64,000 bases of DNA from Saccharomyces uvarum (lineage: Eukaryota > Ascomycota > Saccharomycetes > Saccharomycetales > Saccharomycetaceae), in contig OX365942.1 in NCBI GenBank assembly GCA_947243795.1, positions 434,001-498,000 of the forward strand. The letters are read 5' to 3'. This document shows, piece after piece, positions 44,958 through 55,141 of this stretch. The position numbers and the translations under genes were made by a program. Numbering within the stretch: position 1 is the first letter of the stretch; each line of letters opens with the position of its first letter. The notes under the pieces are model-generated. The model saw only the letters and a list, made by a program, of their open reading frames with translations, was not told the origin of the DNA and did no database searches.

Positions 44958-45235
44958 TTTTACATGTGTATATAGTGTAAGGCGTATTATAAAATCAATT
45001 GGTAAATTCATCTTTGTTAGTTCTTTCACAAATGCAAGAACGCATTAATATTATTGAATTCTCTTGCTTTTTTTAGGTCAATTTATTACAGGTAAATAAA
45101 TCAAATATATATAGTATACAGAACAAAACGGTAATTTATTTTTGACGTTCGAAGTGTTTGGGCAGATAGAGTAAATTAAAGAGATAAAAAAATTTGTGAA
45201 AAAATAGAAGATAAACTGCTTTCATCTGGATGTGA

Positions 45236-45258
45236 AAATCAAAATCAAAATCAAAATC
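45236..45258. repeat. AAAATC hexamer repeat at the GAR1 3' end
   Basis: Four tandem copies of AAAATC run across the end of the GAR1 coding region and its 3' flank. Replication slippage here would change the position of the stop and the last residues. Confidence 0.8.
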
Positions 45259-45889
45259 TTCTACCACCACGATCACCTCTGAAACCACCACGGGAACCGC
45301 CACGGGAACCGCCTCTGAATGAGCTACCACCGCGAGATCCACCTCTGAATGAACTACCACCACGAGATCCACCTCTGAATGAACTACCACCACGAGATCC
45401 ACCTCTGAAACTACCTCTAGCACCACCGCGACCCATTGGGGCACCACCACGGCCACCTGGGGCACCACCTCTCTTTTTCTTGTTTTTTGGCTTTGGTGGG
45501 CCTGCTACCTTTGGCTTTGGTAAAAATCTTTCAATAGGTAATAGTTTGTCAGCAGCAATGTAGAATTTGTCACCTTCTTTGAAGCTGGTAGCTTGGACAC
45601 CATCACCACACTTGATGGTGAAAAAAACTTCATTTAATGGACCCAATATTTCATCGACTTTACCGACTTGAGTCTTGTTTTCCAAATATATTGGGGCATT
45701 GAAATATGGAACCTTGGTGTTGATGGAACGACAAACAATATCACCCTCACATGGATGTACGAAAGCACCCATTTCTAGGACAGTGTCTGGTGGACCTTGT
45801 TGAAATGGTCTAGCACCACCAGTACGTCCACCACGGAAACCGCCACGGAAACCGCCACGGCCACCTCTGTTACCTCCTCTAAAACTCAT
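45251..45889 (-). CDS. GAR1: H/ACA snoRNP core protein Gar1
   Basis: Gar1 is a core subunit of H/ACA snoRNPs, binding Cbf5 and helping substrate release during rRNA pseudouridylation. The protein has 212 residues (S. cerevisiae 205). Both ends are Gly/Arg-rich (RGG) and the middle (about 30-125) is the conserved beta-barrel core ([13 protein letters not shown]...). The C-terminal RGG region contains a tandem array of [10 protein letters not shown], about 3.5 units, coded by near-identical 30-bp repeats (about 45326-45410). It shares function with NOP10 in this window. Long plus-frame and other minus-frame ORFs here are shadows of the repeats. Confidence 0.97.
   Translation of the reverse strand: MSFRGGNRGGRGGFRGGFRGGRTGGARPFQQGPPDTVLEMGAFVHPCEGDIVCRSINTKVPYFNAPIYLENKTQVGKVDEILGPLNEVFFTIKCGDGVQATSFKEGDKFYIAADKLLPIERFLPKPKVAGPPKPKNKKKRGGAPGGRGGAPMGRGGARGSFRGGSRGGSSFRGGSRGGSSFRGGSRGGSSFRGGSRGGSRGGFRGDRGGRRF
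45326..45410. repeat. 30-bp tandem repeat in the GAR1 RGG tail
   Basis: Units coding [10 protein letters not shown] repeat with almost no nucleotide differences (for example 45351-45380 and 45381-45410 are the same). This array accounts for length differences among Gar1 proteins. Confidence 0.85.
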
Positions 45890-46009
45890 TATTTTCTATT
45901 GATTAAGTGTTATTCTTGGGTAATATCCTGGGGAAATCAAGCAATTACTCACTGTAAAGAAAAGATTTTCTCGTTATAAGCCTAGTGGATTAGTTTTTTT
46001 TTTCCTTTC

Positions 46010-46029
46010 CTCATCTCGAAAAATTTTTC
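46010..46029. promoter_or_regulatory. PAC-like and palindromic RRPE upstream of GAR1
   Basis: CTCATCTCG (46010-46018) is the reverse of PAC with one mismatch. GAAAAATTTTTC (46018-46029) is a perfect palindromic RRPE. They lie about 120-140 bp upstream of the GAR1 start. Confidence 0.6.
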
Positions 46030-46077
46030 ACTACATAAATTTCCGACGTCAAAAAGAGAAGAAAAAGCAGAAATTGG

Positions 46078-46084
46078 TCACGTG
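46078..46084. promoter_or_regulatory. TCACGTG (Cbf1-type E-box)
   Basis: Perfect heptamer about 190 bp upstream of GAR1. Confidence 0.4.
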
Positions 46085-46360
46085 CAGGATTTTGCTGGCA
46101 AAAATGGCTTAAAGATTGTAATACATACGTAATGCTAGTAGCATAGAAATATCATATATATAGTGGTAGCAATCAAATCTTAATGAGGAACAAGCCTCTA
46201 CCTGTAAGTGCGTTCGTACCACACTTCATGTAGCCTCGATAGTTCGTTTCTTTCTTAGCTGGAGCTATAGACTCCTGCCTTCGCATTTAGTAAAAACATG
46301 GTTCTTCCTTGTGAAGATAATATTAGTTTTAACGTTTCATTCTCAAAAAAACGTCTTTAT

Positions 46361-47209
46361 TTAATTGCGTTTTCTTTTTAATTTGTTTTTTTCCATCTCA
46401 ATTTTACAATCAGGACAGTACCACGTACCCTTTGGAGGTTCTTTTAAGCTAACACAATCATAATGGAACCATTCATATTTACAGTTAGAACCATCACAAG
46501 CAACCATTTCACCAAATGACACCCTTTGGCAAAAGCAGTATAAAGTTTTGTCTTCATCCTCATTTTCAAATGATCCGTTTTGGCCCTTACCATTTCTATT
46601 GTTTTTGATTTCTTTTGTCCTTGCGATTTTGTTTTCAAAGCCTGGACTCATTGGAGTTACAGATTTTTCGGTGGGGGAAACATCTATTTCATTCTGGAGC
46701 TTAGATGCACGATTGGTTTTTTTCTTTTTTAAAGTCGGCGGCATAGATCCTGAGCTAGATGCAGCTCTTTTCTTCTTCATACTACCACTACTCATCACTG
46801 AGCTTTCCCTGGAAGCTTCAGCAGCACTGTCTATATCCCCATCTTCCTCTACAGGGGCTAGCACGCCGTCTTCTTCTAACAGAGCTATATTGTTCTCTAA
46901 CTTACTTAAATGTCTAGCAATTAGAAAGAGTGCGGTATTCGCTAGAACGCATTTTTCTTTTTGTAAAGACTGACATTTCAAAAGTGACCCTTTTATTTCT
47001 TCGTCCAGTTCGTCCTCTTGTGGGTGTTTCGGTATGGAGCCTTGTTGTCTTATAAACTTGTGTATCTGGAATTCCTTTTGCTCACATCTCTTTTTTTCTT
47101 CGTTGAGTTTCAAATCATTTGAACCGATCTCCTCCAGAAGATAACGAAACTCGGATGGGAGGTTCGACACATCTTGTATTGTTTGCTCTAAGACTAAACT
47201 TGGGTCCAT
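46361..47209 (-). CDS. YNG2: NuA4 histone acetyltransferase subunit Yng2
   Basis: Yng2 is the ING-family subunit of NuA4 and Piccolo NuA4, needed for Esa1 acetylation of histone H4. The 282 residues equal the S. cerevisiae length. The N-terminal ING helix pair covers about 1-110 (VLEQTIQDVSNLPSEFRYLL). A Ser/Lys-rich linker follows. The C-terminal PHD finger (about 222-268) shows the full Cys4-His-Cys3 set: CFCQ, CDGSNC, WFHYDC and WYCPDC. This finger reads H3 lysine-4 methylation in ING proteins. The basic tail KLKRKRN ends the protein. Confidence 0.97.
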   Translation of the reverse strand: MDPSLVLEQTIQDVSNLPSEFRYLLEEIGSNDLKLNEEKKRCEQKEFQIHKFIRQQGSIPKHPQEDELDEEIKGSLLKCQSLQKEKCVLANTALFLIARHLSKLENNIALLEEDGVLAPVEEDGDIDSAAEASRESSVMSSGSMKKKRAASSSGSMPPTLKKKKTNRASKLQNEIDVSPTEKSVTPMSPGFENKIARTKEIKNNRNGKGQNGSFENEDEDKTLYCFCQRVSFGEMVACDGSNCKYEWFHYDCVSLKEPPKGTWYCPDCKIEMEKNKLKRKRN

Positions 47210-47417
47210 CTTCTATCGTTTATGTTTTTAATATCTGCTCATGTGTCCTATTGTTGGTTCTATGCATAATGGTATTTAGTTACTAATATACCACTTTGAG
47301 GAAAAGCTAATTCAGGATCATTTTGTACGTGACAATTGGCCTCTTCTCTATGTACATGCTTATATTAAACTAAGCCCAGTCTAGGATTTTTTAGCCATTG
47401 CTAATCAACCTATATAT

Positions 47418-49352
47418 TTACATTCTATCGACTGGTATTAGCCCTAAAAGTGACATCGCATTGTGTAGCACTTGTCTGCTTGCTGAATATATGGCAAGTC
47501 GTGGTATAGCAACATCGTTAGACTTTCCAGCAACCCATACTTTTTTATAACACGAAGAGACCTGGTGACAAACCTTGAATAAATACGTTATAATTGTAGC
47601 AGGCTCTTGTGTTTTAAATGCTCGTTTGAGAATGTCCGGATATTGCGCCAAGAGTCTCACAAGCTCAACCAATTGTGGTTCGTCGAGACTTGAAAAATCT
47701 GCTTTCACCAGCATATCAGTTGTAATATTACTGGAGCTCCTTTCTAAAGATCTTAGCCTGGAATGTGTGTATTGCAAGTAGGGGCCCGTGTCACCTTCAA
47801 AAGATAGCATTCTATTCCAGTTAAATTCGTAATTATTGATACGTTTTGCCCTCATATCTTGAATGATTATGGCAGATATACCAATTAGATCAGCAACCTG
47901 GTGTGGATCTTCCACTTGAGCTATTTTTATTTGGTTGTTCTTCATAATTTGGAAAGCTTTATCCCTTGCTTCGTCTAGAATGGTATCTAAGAAAACCACA
48001 TTTCCCTTTCTCGTCGACATGCCTTGAACCATACCGAAGTTTACATGGTTTAAATTTTTTGCCCAATCGAAGTTCATTTTTTGTAGTATCATAAAGAGCT
48101 GGGACATATACAAGTCTTGTTGTGATGAAATTACGTATACCATTTTATCAAATTGTAAATTTTTTTTGCGTTCCATGGCTGCCCCAACGTCTCTTGTCAG
48201 ATATAAAGTCGTTCCGTCTGATTTTTGTACCACAGCTTTACCTAGGTTTTTCGACCATTTCGTTAAATCAATGACCAGAGCACCATCCTTTTCTTCAACA
48301 AGATGATTTTGATAGAGTATTCTCAGTGCTTCATCCATGGATTCTTTGGACACTTGCGATTCACCGGAAAAGATGTCAAAATTAATATTCAAACGTGAAT
48401 ACGTTTGGATATAGTGGTGGATAGATAGTGAGCGGAATCTATTCCAGATATTGGTAGCAGTCTGATCTCCATTTTCTAACTTTTTGAAGAACGTACGGGC
48501 CCTACTGCTGATGCCACATTGAGATGTGTCGTTTTCCTTCTCCTCCTCCGCAAGATCCTTGTTGATTCGAACATATACTTCGAATAAATGTTGAATCGGC
48601 TGCTCTTCTAACGCCTTTTCGTTACCATATTTCTCAAACCCTACTGCTAATAAGCCAAACTGTCGACCCCAATCACCTAAATAGTTCATGCGAACTACTG
48701 ACCACCCCATTGCCTCGTATAAATTTGAAATGAACCCACCTATTATCGTTGATCTCAAATGACCAGCATGAAACGGTTTGGCAATGTTTGGCGATGAAAA
48801 TTCTACTACGACTTTCTTCTGCTGACAAGATTTTTTCCGACCATACATTTCTTTTTGAAGTAGTATACTCGGTACTGTTGATTGGAGGAGATACTGTTGA
48901 TCGAAGAAGAACTGAAGGAAGGGTCCTTTTGCACAAACTTTCCCTAAACTCCCGTGCGGGCTTAGTTCTGTGGCCCATCGTTTAGCAGCGGCCACGGGAT
49001 CAGCTACCTTTATCTTCGGGAGAGGCAATATTAGATCACCTCCATCCATACTATTCGTCGACTCAAGCGCATTGACTATCAGCGACCGACCTATTCCGGA
49101 TATACTATTCAGTATTATTGAAATATCTTCGCGTAAAGTATCTAAAGGATAAATTGCTTGTTCAAATTTTCCACCTAACTTTGGTCTTGAACTTTTAGAC
49201 CTGTAACTTTTCTGTTCAATATCATTTCTTGAAGTACAAAATGTTTGCCTAAAGTGTGTATTCAACAGAAGTATCGAGCTGTATCTAAGGTGGGAAGAAA
49301 AATGACCCTTACAAGGTAGGCTGTGATTCTTAAAGTGAAGAGTTCTAAACAT
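47418..49352 (-). CDS. MSR1: Mitochondrial arginyl-tRNA synthetase
   Basis: Msr1 charges mitochondrial tRNA-Arg. The frame is open from a TTG at 49367; the ATG at 49352 (MFRTLHFKNHS) gives 644 residues, close to the S. cerevisiae 643. The N-terminal 60 residues are rich in Ser, Arg and Lys without acidic runs, a typical mitochondrial presequence. The class I HIGH motif appears as HAGH in NIAKPFHAGHLRST, and the KMSKS-equivalent is MSTRKG. The C-terminal anticodon-binding helical domain begins near 500 (FEGDTGPYLQYTHSRL). It is likely a duplicate of the cytosolic RRS1-encoded type lineage; that is family knowledge, not seen here. Confidence 0.96.
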   Translation of the reverse strand: MFRTLHFKNHSLPCKGHFSSHLRYSSILLLNTHFRQTFCTSRNDIEQKSYRSKSSRPKLGGKFEQAIYPLDTLREDISIILNSISGIGRSLIVNALESTNSMDGGDLILPLPKIKVADPVAAAKRWATELSPHGSLGKVCAKGPFLQFFFDQQYLLQSTVPSILLQKEMYGRKKSCQQKKVVVEFSSPNIAKPFHAGHLRSTIIGGFISNLYEAMGWSVVRMNYLGDWGRQFGLLAVGFEKYGNEKALEEQPIQHLFEVYVRINKDLAEEEKENDTSQCGISSRARTFFKKLENGDQTATNIWNRFRSLSIHHYIQTYSRLNINFDIFSGESQVSKESMDEALRILYQNHLVEEKDGALVIDLTKWSKNLGKAVVQKSDGTTLYLTRDVGAAMERKKNLQFDKMVYVISSQQDLYMSQLFMILQKMNFDWAKNLNHVNFGMVQGMSTRKGNVVFLDTILDEARDKAFQIMKNNQIKIAQVEDPHQVADLIGISAIIIQDMRAKRINNYEFNWNRMLSFEGDTGPYLQYTHSRLRSLERSSSNITTDMLVKADFSSLDEPQLVELVRLLAQYPDILKRAFKTQEPATIITYLFKVCHQVSSCYKKVWVAGKSNDVAIPRLAIYSASRQVLHNAMSLLGLIPVDRM

Positions 49353-49697
49353 CTTGGCCAACCTCAAGTAGGCTGTTTGATTATTACCAATGGTTGAGAG
49401 TTATATGATTTTTTACCGTAATTGTACTGATTCTCTCAATTATCGTTTTTAAAGATTTCCGCACTGATTTGTTTACGTATATATACCAGATATTTCAACA
49501 TGAACATTTTCCGAAACAAAATGTAAAATATAAAAAAACGATAAACTTAAAACGATAGTTCAATAAAATATTATCTACAAAACTATTAATTCATATGTAT
49601 ATATTTCATAAAGCGTTAAAAATTAAGATCAAAATTTTTTTTTATTTCCTTTAAAGGGAAGTCTATATTATTCAATTAATTGCATTAAAAATTTGCC
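49353..49697. other. MSR1-HXT4 intergenic region
   Basis: 345 bp, very AT-rich. It is the MSR1 promoter and the HXT4 3' end. No gene or clear site. Confidence 0.45.
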
Positions 49698-51428
49698 TTA
49701 CTTTTTTCCGAACATCTTCTTGAAGAAAGGTTGGTCATCCTCCCTTAAGTCATTAGCGTTATAGTCGGAATTTCTTTTGTTTGGTGGGACCCATTCAGCT
49801 GATTTCCATGGTAAGACACCTTCTTCCCACAAAGTGTTAACTTCTTCCAAAGTTAAACCCTTAGTTTCAGGAACAAAGAAGAAGACATAAAAGTAGGAAA
49901 ATACTAAACAGCCCATGAAAACGTAACCGTAGTAGAAATCAATGGCACCGGAGATAAATGGAGTAAAGAAACCAATCAAGAAACCCCACAACCAGTTACA
50001 GGCTTGGGCAATGGACATACACTTGGACTTGACTCTCAATGGGAAAGTTTCAGAGTTGACAACAAAAGGAATTGGAGCCCAGGTGGTGGCGAAACAGAAT
50101 AAGTAGAAACAGGTAAAGACAATCATACAGTTACCAGCACCCTTTGAAGAACCATTTTTCTTACCATTTGGCCATAGTCTAGTAACACCAACAGAGGCGA
50201 AAACAACCATACAACAAACCATAGAAGCGGCACCCCACAATAAACATCTACGACGACCATATCTTTCGACTAAAAAGATACCAACTAAAGTGGAAGCAAA
50301 ATTGACAATACCTAAAACGATAGAAGTTTCGAAAGAATCTTGTAAACCGACAGCAGTGAAAACGGTAGTACCGTAGTAGAAAAAGTAGTTATCACCAGTC
50401 AATTGTTGTAACGATTGAATCATAGCACCCATAATCAAACGTTGTAGAATTTTGGTCTTGGTGTTGAATAATTCACCCCAGGAAGCATTACCAGCTAATT
50501 TTTCAGCCTCAATACCAGATTGGACGATTTCGATTTCAGCTGTGATAGCTGGATCATCAACGCTAACCTTGTTTGAAAGAGCGATAGAACGCTTAGCTTC
50601 TTCAATCTTACCAACTTCTACTAGATAACGTGGAGATTCTGGAACAAAAGTCATACCACCGATCATAAACAAAGCCCAGGCGAAACCTAAACCTAATGGG
50701 ACTCTCCATTGAACAGAGTTGGAGTAAGTCTTGGTACCGTAGTTGGTACAGTAACCCAAGAAAATACCCAAGGTGATCATAAGTTGATAACACGAAACCA
50801 GAGTACCTCTAATATGTTTTGGAGAAACTTCTGAGATTAACATTGGGGATAAGACAGCAATACCACCAACACCTAAACCAGAAACAATTCTACCAATAAA
50901 GTATTGGTACCATTTGTTAATGGATGCAATTTGAATGATAATACCGATAATGTAAATAACAACAACAACGATTAAACCCATTTTACGACCATACATATCA
51001 CCCAATCTGGCCAAAAGAATACCACCGACGGCACAACCAATGTTGAAAATAGCGACAATTAAACCGGTTCTAACCTTAGACAAATAATAAGACCCATCGT
51101 GATGCTTCATACCAAACCTTCTGATGAAATCAGTTTGAGCAACAAAACCAGAAATGGTACCAGTATCCCAACCAAAGACGAAACCACCGAAAGCGATCAT
51201 AATACACATGATGGAGACAGTAACGTAAGCGGAGGCTGGCTTTTTTGGAATCTCAATGTAATGGTTTGATTCTTCATGGTTCTCGTCGAAATCTTTCAAG
51301 TCATCTCCTTCAGCTTTGTTAGATGGAGTAGATAAAGCTGAGTTGGAGTCAGATTCAACTGGTGACAAACCTTCTGCTGGAGTATTTTGGACGGCTGTAT
51401 CCTCTTGATAAGCAGCTTCTTCAGACAT
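49698..51428 (-). CDS. HXT4: Hexose transporter Hxt4
   Basis: Hxt4 is a plasma membrane facilitator for glucose, induced at low glucose. It has 576 residues, the S. cerevisiae length, and the Hxt4-type N-terminus [17 protein letters not shown]. It is a 12-helix sugar porter of the major facilitator family: [12 protein letters not shown] in helix 1, the PESPRYL loop, the sugar-site motif [14 protein letters not shown] in helix 7 and [12 protein letters not shown] after helix 12. From about residue 285 ([16 protein letters not shown]) it resembles Hxt6/Hxt7, while the first half resembles Hxt1, so the gene looks mosaic. A TATATAAA box lies at 51578-51585, 150 bp upstream. Confidence 0.93.
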   Translation of the reverse strand: MSEEAAYQEDTAVQNTPAEGLSPVESDSNSALSTPSNKAEGDDLKDFDENHEESNHYIEIPKKPASAYVTVSIMCIMIAFGGFVFGWDTGTISGFVAQTDFIRRFGMKHHDGSYYLSKVRTGLIVAIFNIGCAVGGILLARLGDMYGRKMGLIVVVVIYIIGIIIQIASINKWYQYFIGRIVSGLGVGGIAVLSPMLISEVSPKHIRGTLVSCYQLMITLGIFLGYCTNYGTKTYSNSVQWRVPLGLGFAWALFMIGGMTFVPESPRYLVEVGKIEEAKRSIALSNKVSVDDPAITAEIEIVQSGIEAEKLAGNASWGELFNTKTKILQRLIMGAMIQSLQQLTGDNYFFYYGTTVFTAVGLQDSFETSIVLGIVNFASTLVGIFLVERYGRRRCLLWGAASMVCCMVVFASVGVTRLWPNGKKNGSSKGAGNCMIVFTCFYLFCFATTWAPIPFVVNSETFPLRVKSKCMSIAQACNWLWGFLIGFFTPFISGAIDFYYGYVFMGCLVFSYFYVFFFVPETKGLTLEEVNTLWEEGVLPWKSAEWVPPNKRNSDYNANDLREDDQPFFKKMFGKK

Positions 51429-53437
51429 TTTTGTTAATTTTTATTGTTCAAAGTGTTTTCAAAAACCAAACCTTAGTGAGAGGCTTTGAATATATCTTTT
51501 CTTGATGGTTTTTTTTATAACTGTTAAAGGATAATTGAAGTGGATAGAATAATGAATAATGAGTAAAATACTGGGTATTTATATAAAATTTTCTTGCTTA
51601 CTTGTCATTTTTCTGCCTGTACTGAAGCTTCTCACCGCTAAAACAGACTACTCGAGTATTCTAGCTTATTTTTTTCATTACCACCCCACCTGTATTAACT
51701 TAAAAGTTATACACTAAAATCAGACATTCCTCCGTCGTTTCTTAGTCTCAATGGTCTGACGCCAAATAATAGGCTATAGAACTGTGGCAGCTGGAAAAAG
51801 TTTTGAAATATTTCATAATTATTGCACTAAATCCTCGTAGAGCCTCTCGGCGGTTTTTTTCCGAAGAGTTATTCCTACTTCCCCAAGTTTTCTTGCAGGC
51901 GGGGAATATGGGGCCCCATGGAAAAAAAACTGGGGGGAGGTGGGAACAGGGGACCAAGAAAAAAAATTACTCGGGGAAATATTCTCGGGTTCACAGAAAC
52001 ATATGCAGGCCAGGAAAAATGTGGAATATTATATAAACACTGTTTTTCCTTTTTTGTACGGGATATGCTTTGCTACAGGCGGATAAACAGGGAAAAAAAT
52101 GCCGAACACGGTCCTCTTTTGGGCATTGTTTTTCCTAGTGGGCAAACATCCCGGAACCCACTGGCTCAGGCGTTTTTCCTTCTTGTCTCCGTTACATTGC
52201 TGCAGGAACTTTACGAAGGCCAAGCATTTTTTGATGAAAAATTTCTGGATTCAGTAATTGGAGTTCAGTTCCCAGGCCCAGGCTCCCTTTTTCTGCTGTT
52301 TCTTTTCCTTCCACCAACCCCAGTAGTTCCTTGATTATGATAAAAATAAAAGTTTTGAGGTGCTGGAAAGTTAATCAGACCTAAAAATACCAGATAAGAC
52401 AAAAGTTTCAGGTTGAAGCCAGGTACAACCGCTCGTAACTTGGTCGTCCCTGACTTTTTGGTTGTAGCTTTGCGCCAGCTTGGATCAGATTGAATTCATT
52501 GGGACGCTCTTACACGCCGCTAGAAAAAAAATACATGCGCGCTACCAAATCAAAATTCCCGCAACTCTGCAGTCCAGCCCGTATGGTTCTAAGATGAGAG
52601 GAAAACAGAATAGCGTTCCTTCCATTTTTCGTGTTTGAAGGCTGGGACCGAAACTGATGTAGGACGATATACCCCCGCCCCCCTTCTACCAGTGCTATCT
52701 CCACCCTCGTAACAGTAAAAAAATATGTGGGGTACTTGCGTTGGATATTTGAACTTCCTTTAGTGTCTTCAGGTAGCCAAAGTCGTAGCGCATAGGCCTA
52801 GTTTTTGGATTCGGGTGCCCTAGGGCTTCGGTTATTGCATACAACGAAATTTTTTTTGTAAAGAGGGTTTGGGGTAAAAAAAATGTGTCACATTCAATAA
52901 TAATAAATTACGTAATATTCATGTTGATGCGAACTGTATAGGTCATTGTTTAGACGGATCACAATTTTTTTGCAGTTTGCCGGACATACTATAGACAGTA
53001 AGCGATTCAGCATTGTAAGACGTATTGTTGTACTTTTGAGGTTTTCACAGCATATTTTATCTCGCACTTGGATTAGTGTTCATTATCAAGAAGATAACCT
53101 TTATTCTTGTCTTTAGCCCCGCAACACTTATAGTTTACGAACCCAGATAATATTTTCTTATCTGCTAAAATGAAGGTATTCGGGTTAGAAGGGGAAATGC
53201 TTTTCATGGGAGCATGTTTTTGTATGCAGGCGGATAGGATAACCTATTGCAAGAAATTTTTCCGTTTCCACTGAAGTAGAAAAATAATAACTGCAAAGCG
53301 GATAGTACCGAAAAAACATTTTGTGTAATTTTGAATATCTTTTTAAAAACCAAATATAAAAAATAACCTTTATAAATTCCTTAAGAAATCAAATATTGTA
53401 TAAATCATTAAAAACATGCATGTTGAGATTATTTAGT
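51429..53437. other. HXT4-HXT1 intergenic region (HXT4 promoter)
   Basis: About 2 kb without a supported gene. Near HXT4 there is a TATA box, CGGANNA-type sites, a Mig1-type site, a G-rich patch and a 12-bp palindrome (51908-51919). A 138-codon plus frame at 51918-52334 covers the control region and has no recognisable product; it may correspond in position to the doubtful S. cerevisiae ORF AHT1. The half nearer HXT1 is AT-rich with no signal I can name. Confidence 0.55.
51728..52086. promoter_or_regulatory. Rgt1- and Mig1-type sites in the HXT4 promoter
   Basis: Rgt1-type CGGANNA (or its complement TNNTCCG) occurs at 51728-51734, 51857-51863 and 52080-52086. A Mig1-type site, five A then CTGGGG, is at 51925-51935. 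The combination fits a gene derepressed by low glucose (Rgt1 off) and shut by high glucose (Mig1 on). Confidence 0.55.
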
Positions 53438-55141
53438 TTATTTCCTACTAAACATACTCTTGTAAAATGGTTGGTCGTCATGCATTAGGTCATTAGCATT
53501 ATAATCGGCACCTCTCTTAGAAGCGGGAACCCAAGAAGCTGATTTCCATGGTAAAACACCTTCTGCATACATATCGTTAACTTCTTCTAACGATAAACCC
53601 TTCGTTTCTGGAACGAAGAAAAAGACATAGAAGTATGCGAAAACCATACAGCCCATGAAAACGTAACCGTAGTAGAAGTTAATGGCACCGGTGATAAATG
53701 GAGTGAAGAAACCAATCAAGAAACCCCAGAACCAGTTAGCAGCACTAGCAATGGACATACACTTGGACTTGACTCTCAATGGGAAACATTCAGAGATGAC
53801 GACGTAGGCAATTGGAGCCCAAGTGGTGGCAAAACAGAAAATATAGAAACAGGCGAAACAAATCATACAGTTACCAGCACCCTTGGATGAAGGACCATCT
53901 GGACCATGTGGCCATAATTTAGTGACACCGACAGAAGCGTAGACAACGTAACAGAAGACCATACCAACAGCACCCCACATCAAACAGTTACGACGGCCAA
54001 AACGGTCGACTGTGAATAGGGAACAACAGGTGGAAAAGAAATTAACGACACCAAAGACAATAGAAGTTTCGAAAGAATCACTCATACCAACAGCCTTGAA
54101 AACAATAGTACCGTAATAGAAGAAGTAGTTGTCACCGGTCAATTGTTGTAGAGATTGAATCATAATACCCATCATAGTACGTTGGAACATGGCAGGTTTA
54201 CCAGTAAACAATTCACCCCAGGAGGCACTACCAGCAGCTTTCATTTCTTCAACACTAGCCTCAATAGATTCCAGCTCTTGTTGGATAAATGGATGATCTT
54301 GTGGACATTTGTTAACCTTTGCAAGAGAAGCTCTAGCTTCATCAATTCTTCCAACTTCAACTAAGTAACGTGGAGATTCTGGAACGAAAAGCATACCAGC
54401 AACCATGAATATGGCCCAAGCAAAACATAAACCTAATGGAACTCTCCATTGAACAGAGTTAGAGTAATTCTTAGTACCAAAATTAGTACAGTAACCCAAG
54501 AAAATACCCAAGGTAATCATAACTTGGTAACACGAGACTAAGGTACCTCTCATTTCACTAGGGGCAACCTCAGAAATTAACATGGGTGACAAAACGGTAA
54601 TACCACCAACACCCAAACCAGAGATAATTCTACCAATAAAGTATTGGTACCATTTATCAATGGATGCAATTTGAATAATGATACCAATAGTGTAAATGAC
54701 AACAACGACTATAAGCCCGATTCTACGACCGTACATGTCACCCAATCTGGACAAAATAATACCACCGATGGCACAACCAATGTTGAAAATAGAGACCATT
54801 AAACCGATTCTAACCTTGGACAAGTAGTGAGAGCCATCTTTATGCTTCATACCGAATCTTCTCAAGAAATCGGTTTGAGCGACGAAACCGGAAATAGTAC
54901 CAGTATCCCAACCGAAAACGAAACCACCAAAGGCAACCATAACACAACAGATGGAGACGGTAACATAAGCACCTTTACCAGTGTTTGGAGATGCGACAGC
55001 AGGTTGTGCTTGACTTTCACTCAAGTTGTCGTGAAAGCTTTCATTTTTACCTTCTGGGGTGTTCATAGCTTTAGATTCCAAATCATATGAATTGGATGAA
55101 TTGGATTTCTGTGGAGATATTAAATCCGGAGTTGAATTCAT
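53438..55141 (-). CDS. HXT1: Low-affinity hexose transporter Hxt1
   Basis: Hxt1 is the low-affinity glucose facilitator used at high glucose. It has 567 residues (S. cerevisiae 570), with the Hxt1-type N-terminus [18 protein letters not shown] and a three-residue gap soon after. The 12-helix layout and motifs are intact: [31 protein letters not shown] and [12 protein letters not shown]. Large blocks of the DNA are almost the same as HXT4, including a 38-base identical run (ending near 53785 and 50045). A TATATAAA box is at 55249-55256, 108 bp upstream. Ten CGGANNA-type sites further upstream suggest tight Rgt1 control. Confidence 0.95.
   Translation of the reverse strand: MNSTPDLISPQKSNSSNSYDLESKAMNTPEGKNESFHDNLSESQAQPAVASPNTGKGAYVTVSICCVMVAFGGFVFGWDTGTISGFVAQTDFLRRFGMKHKDGSHYLSKVRIGLMVSIFNIGCAIGGIILSRLGDMYGRRIGLIVVVVIYTIGIIIQIASIDKWYQYFIGRIISGLGVGGITVLSPMLISEVAPSEMRGTLVSCYQVMITLGIFLGYCTNFGTKNYSNSVQWRVPLGLCFAWAIFMVAGMLFVPESPRYLVEVGRIDEARASLAKVNKCPQDHPFIQQELESIEASVEEMKAAGSASWGELFTGKPAMFQRTMMGIMIQSLQQLTGDNYFFYYGTIVFKAVGMSDSFETSIVFGVVNFFSTCCSLFTVDRFGRRNCLMWGAVGMVFCYVVYASVGVTKLWPHGPDGPSSKGAGNCMICFACFYIFCFATTWAPIAYVVISECFPLRVKSKCMSIASAANWFWGFLIGFFTPFITGAINFYYGYVFMGCMVFAYFYVFFFVPETKGLSLEEVNDMYAEGVLPWKSASWVPASKRGADYNANDLMHDDQPFYKSMFSRK

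Larger units (their letters stand above)
45890..46360. other. GAR1-YNG2 intergenic region
   Basis: 471 bp upstream of GAR1. It contains a palindromic RRPE and a TCACGTG site. No gene supported. Confidence 0.5.

Noticed and set aside
45136-45468. 110-codon Val-rich minus-strand frame
   Set aside because: Out-of-frame reading of the GAR1 RGG repeats.
51918-52334. 138-codon plus-strand frame in the HXT4 promoter (position like AHT1)
   Set aside because: Covers Rgt1/Mig1-type sites, has no recognised domain, and its S. cerevisiae positional match is considered doubtful.
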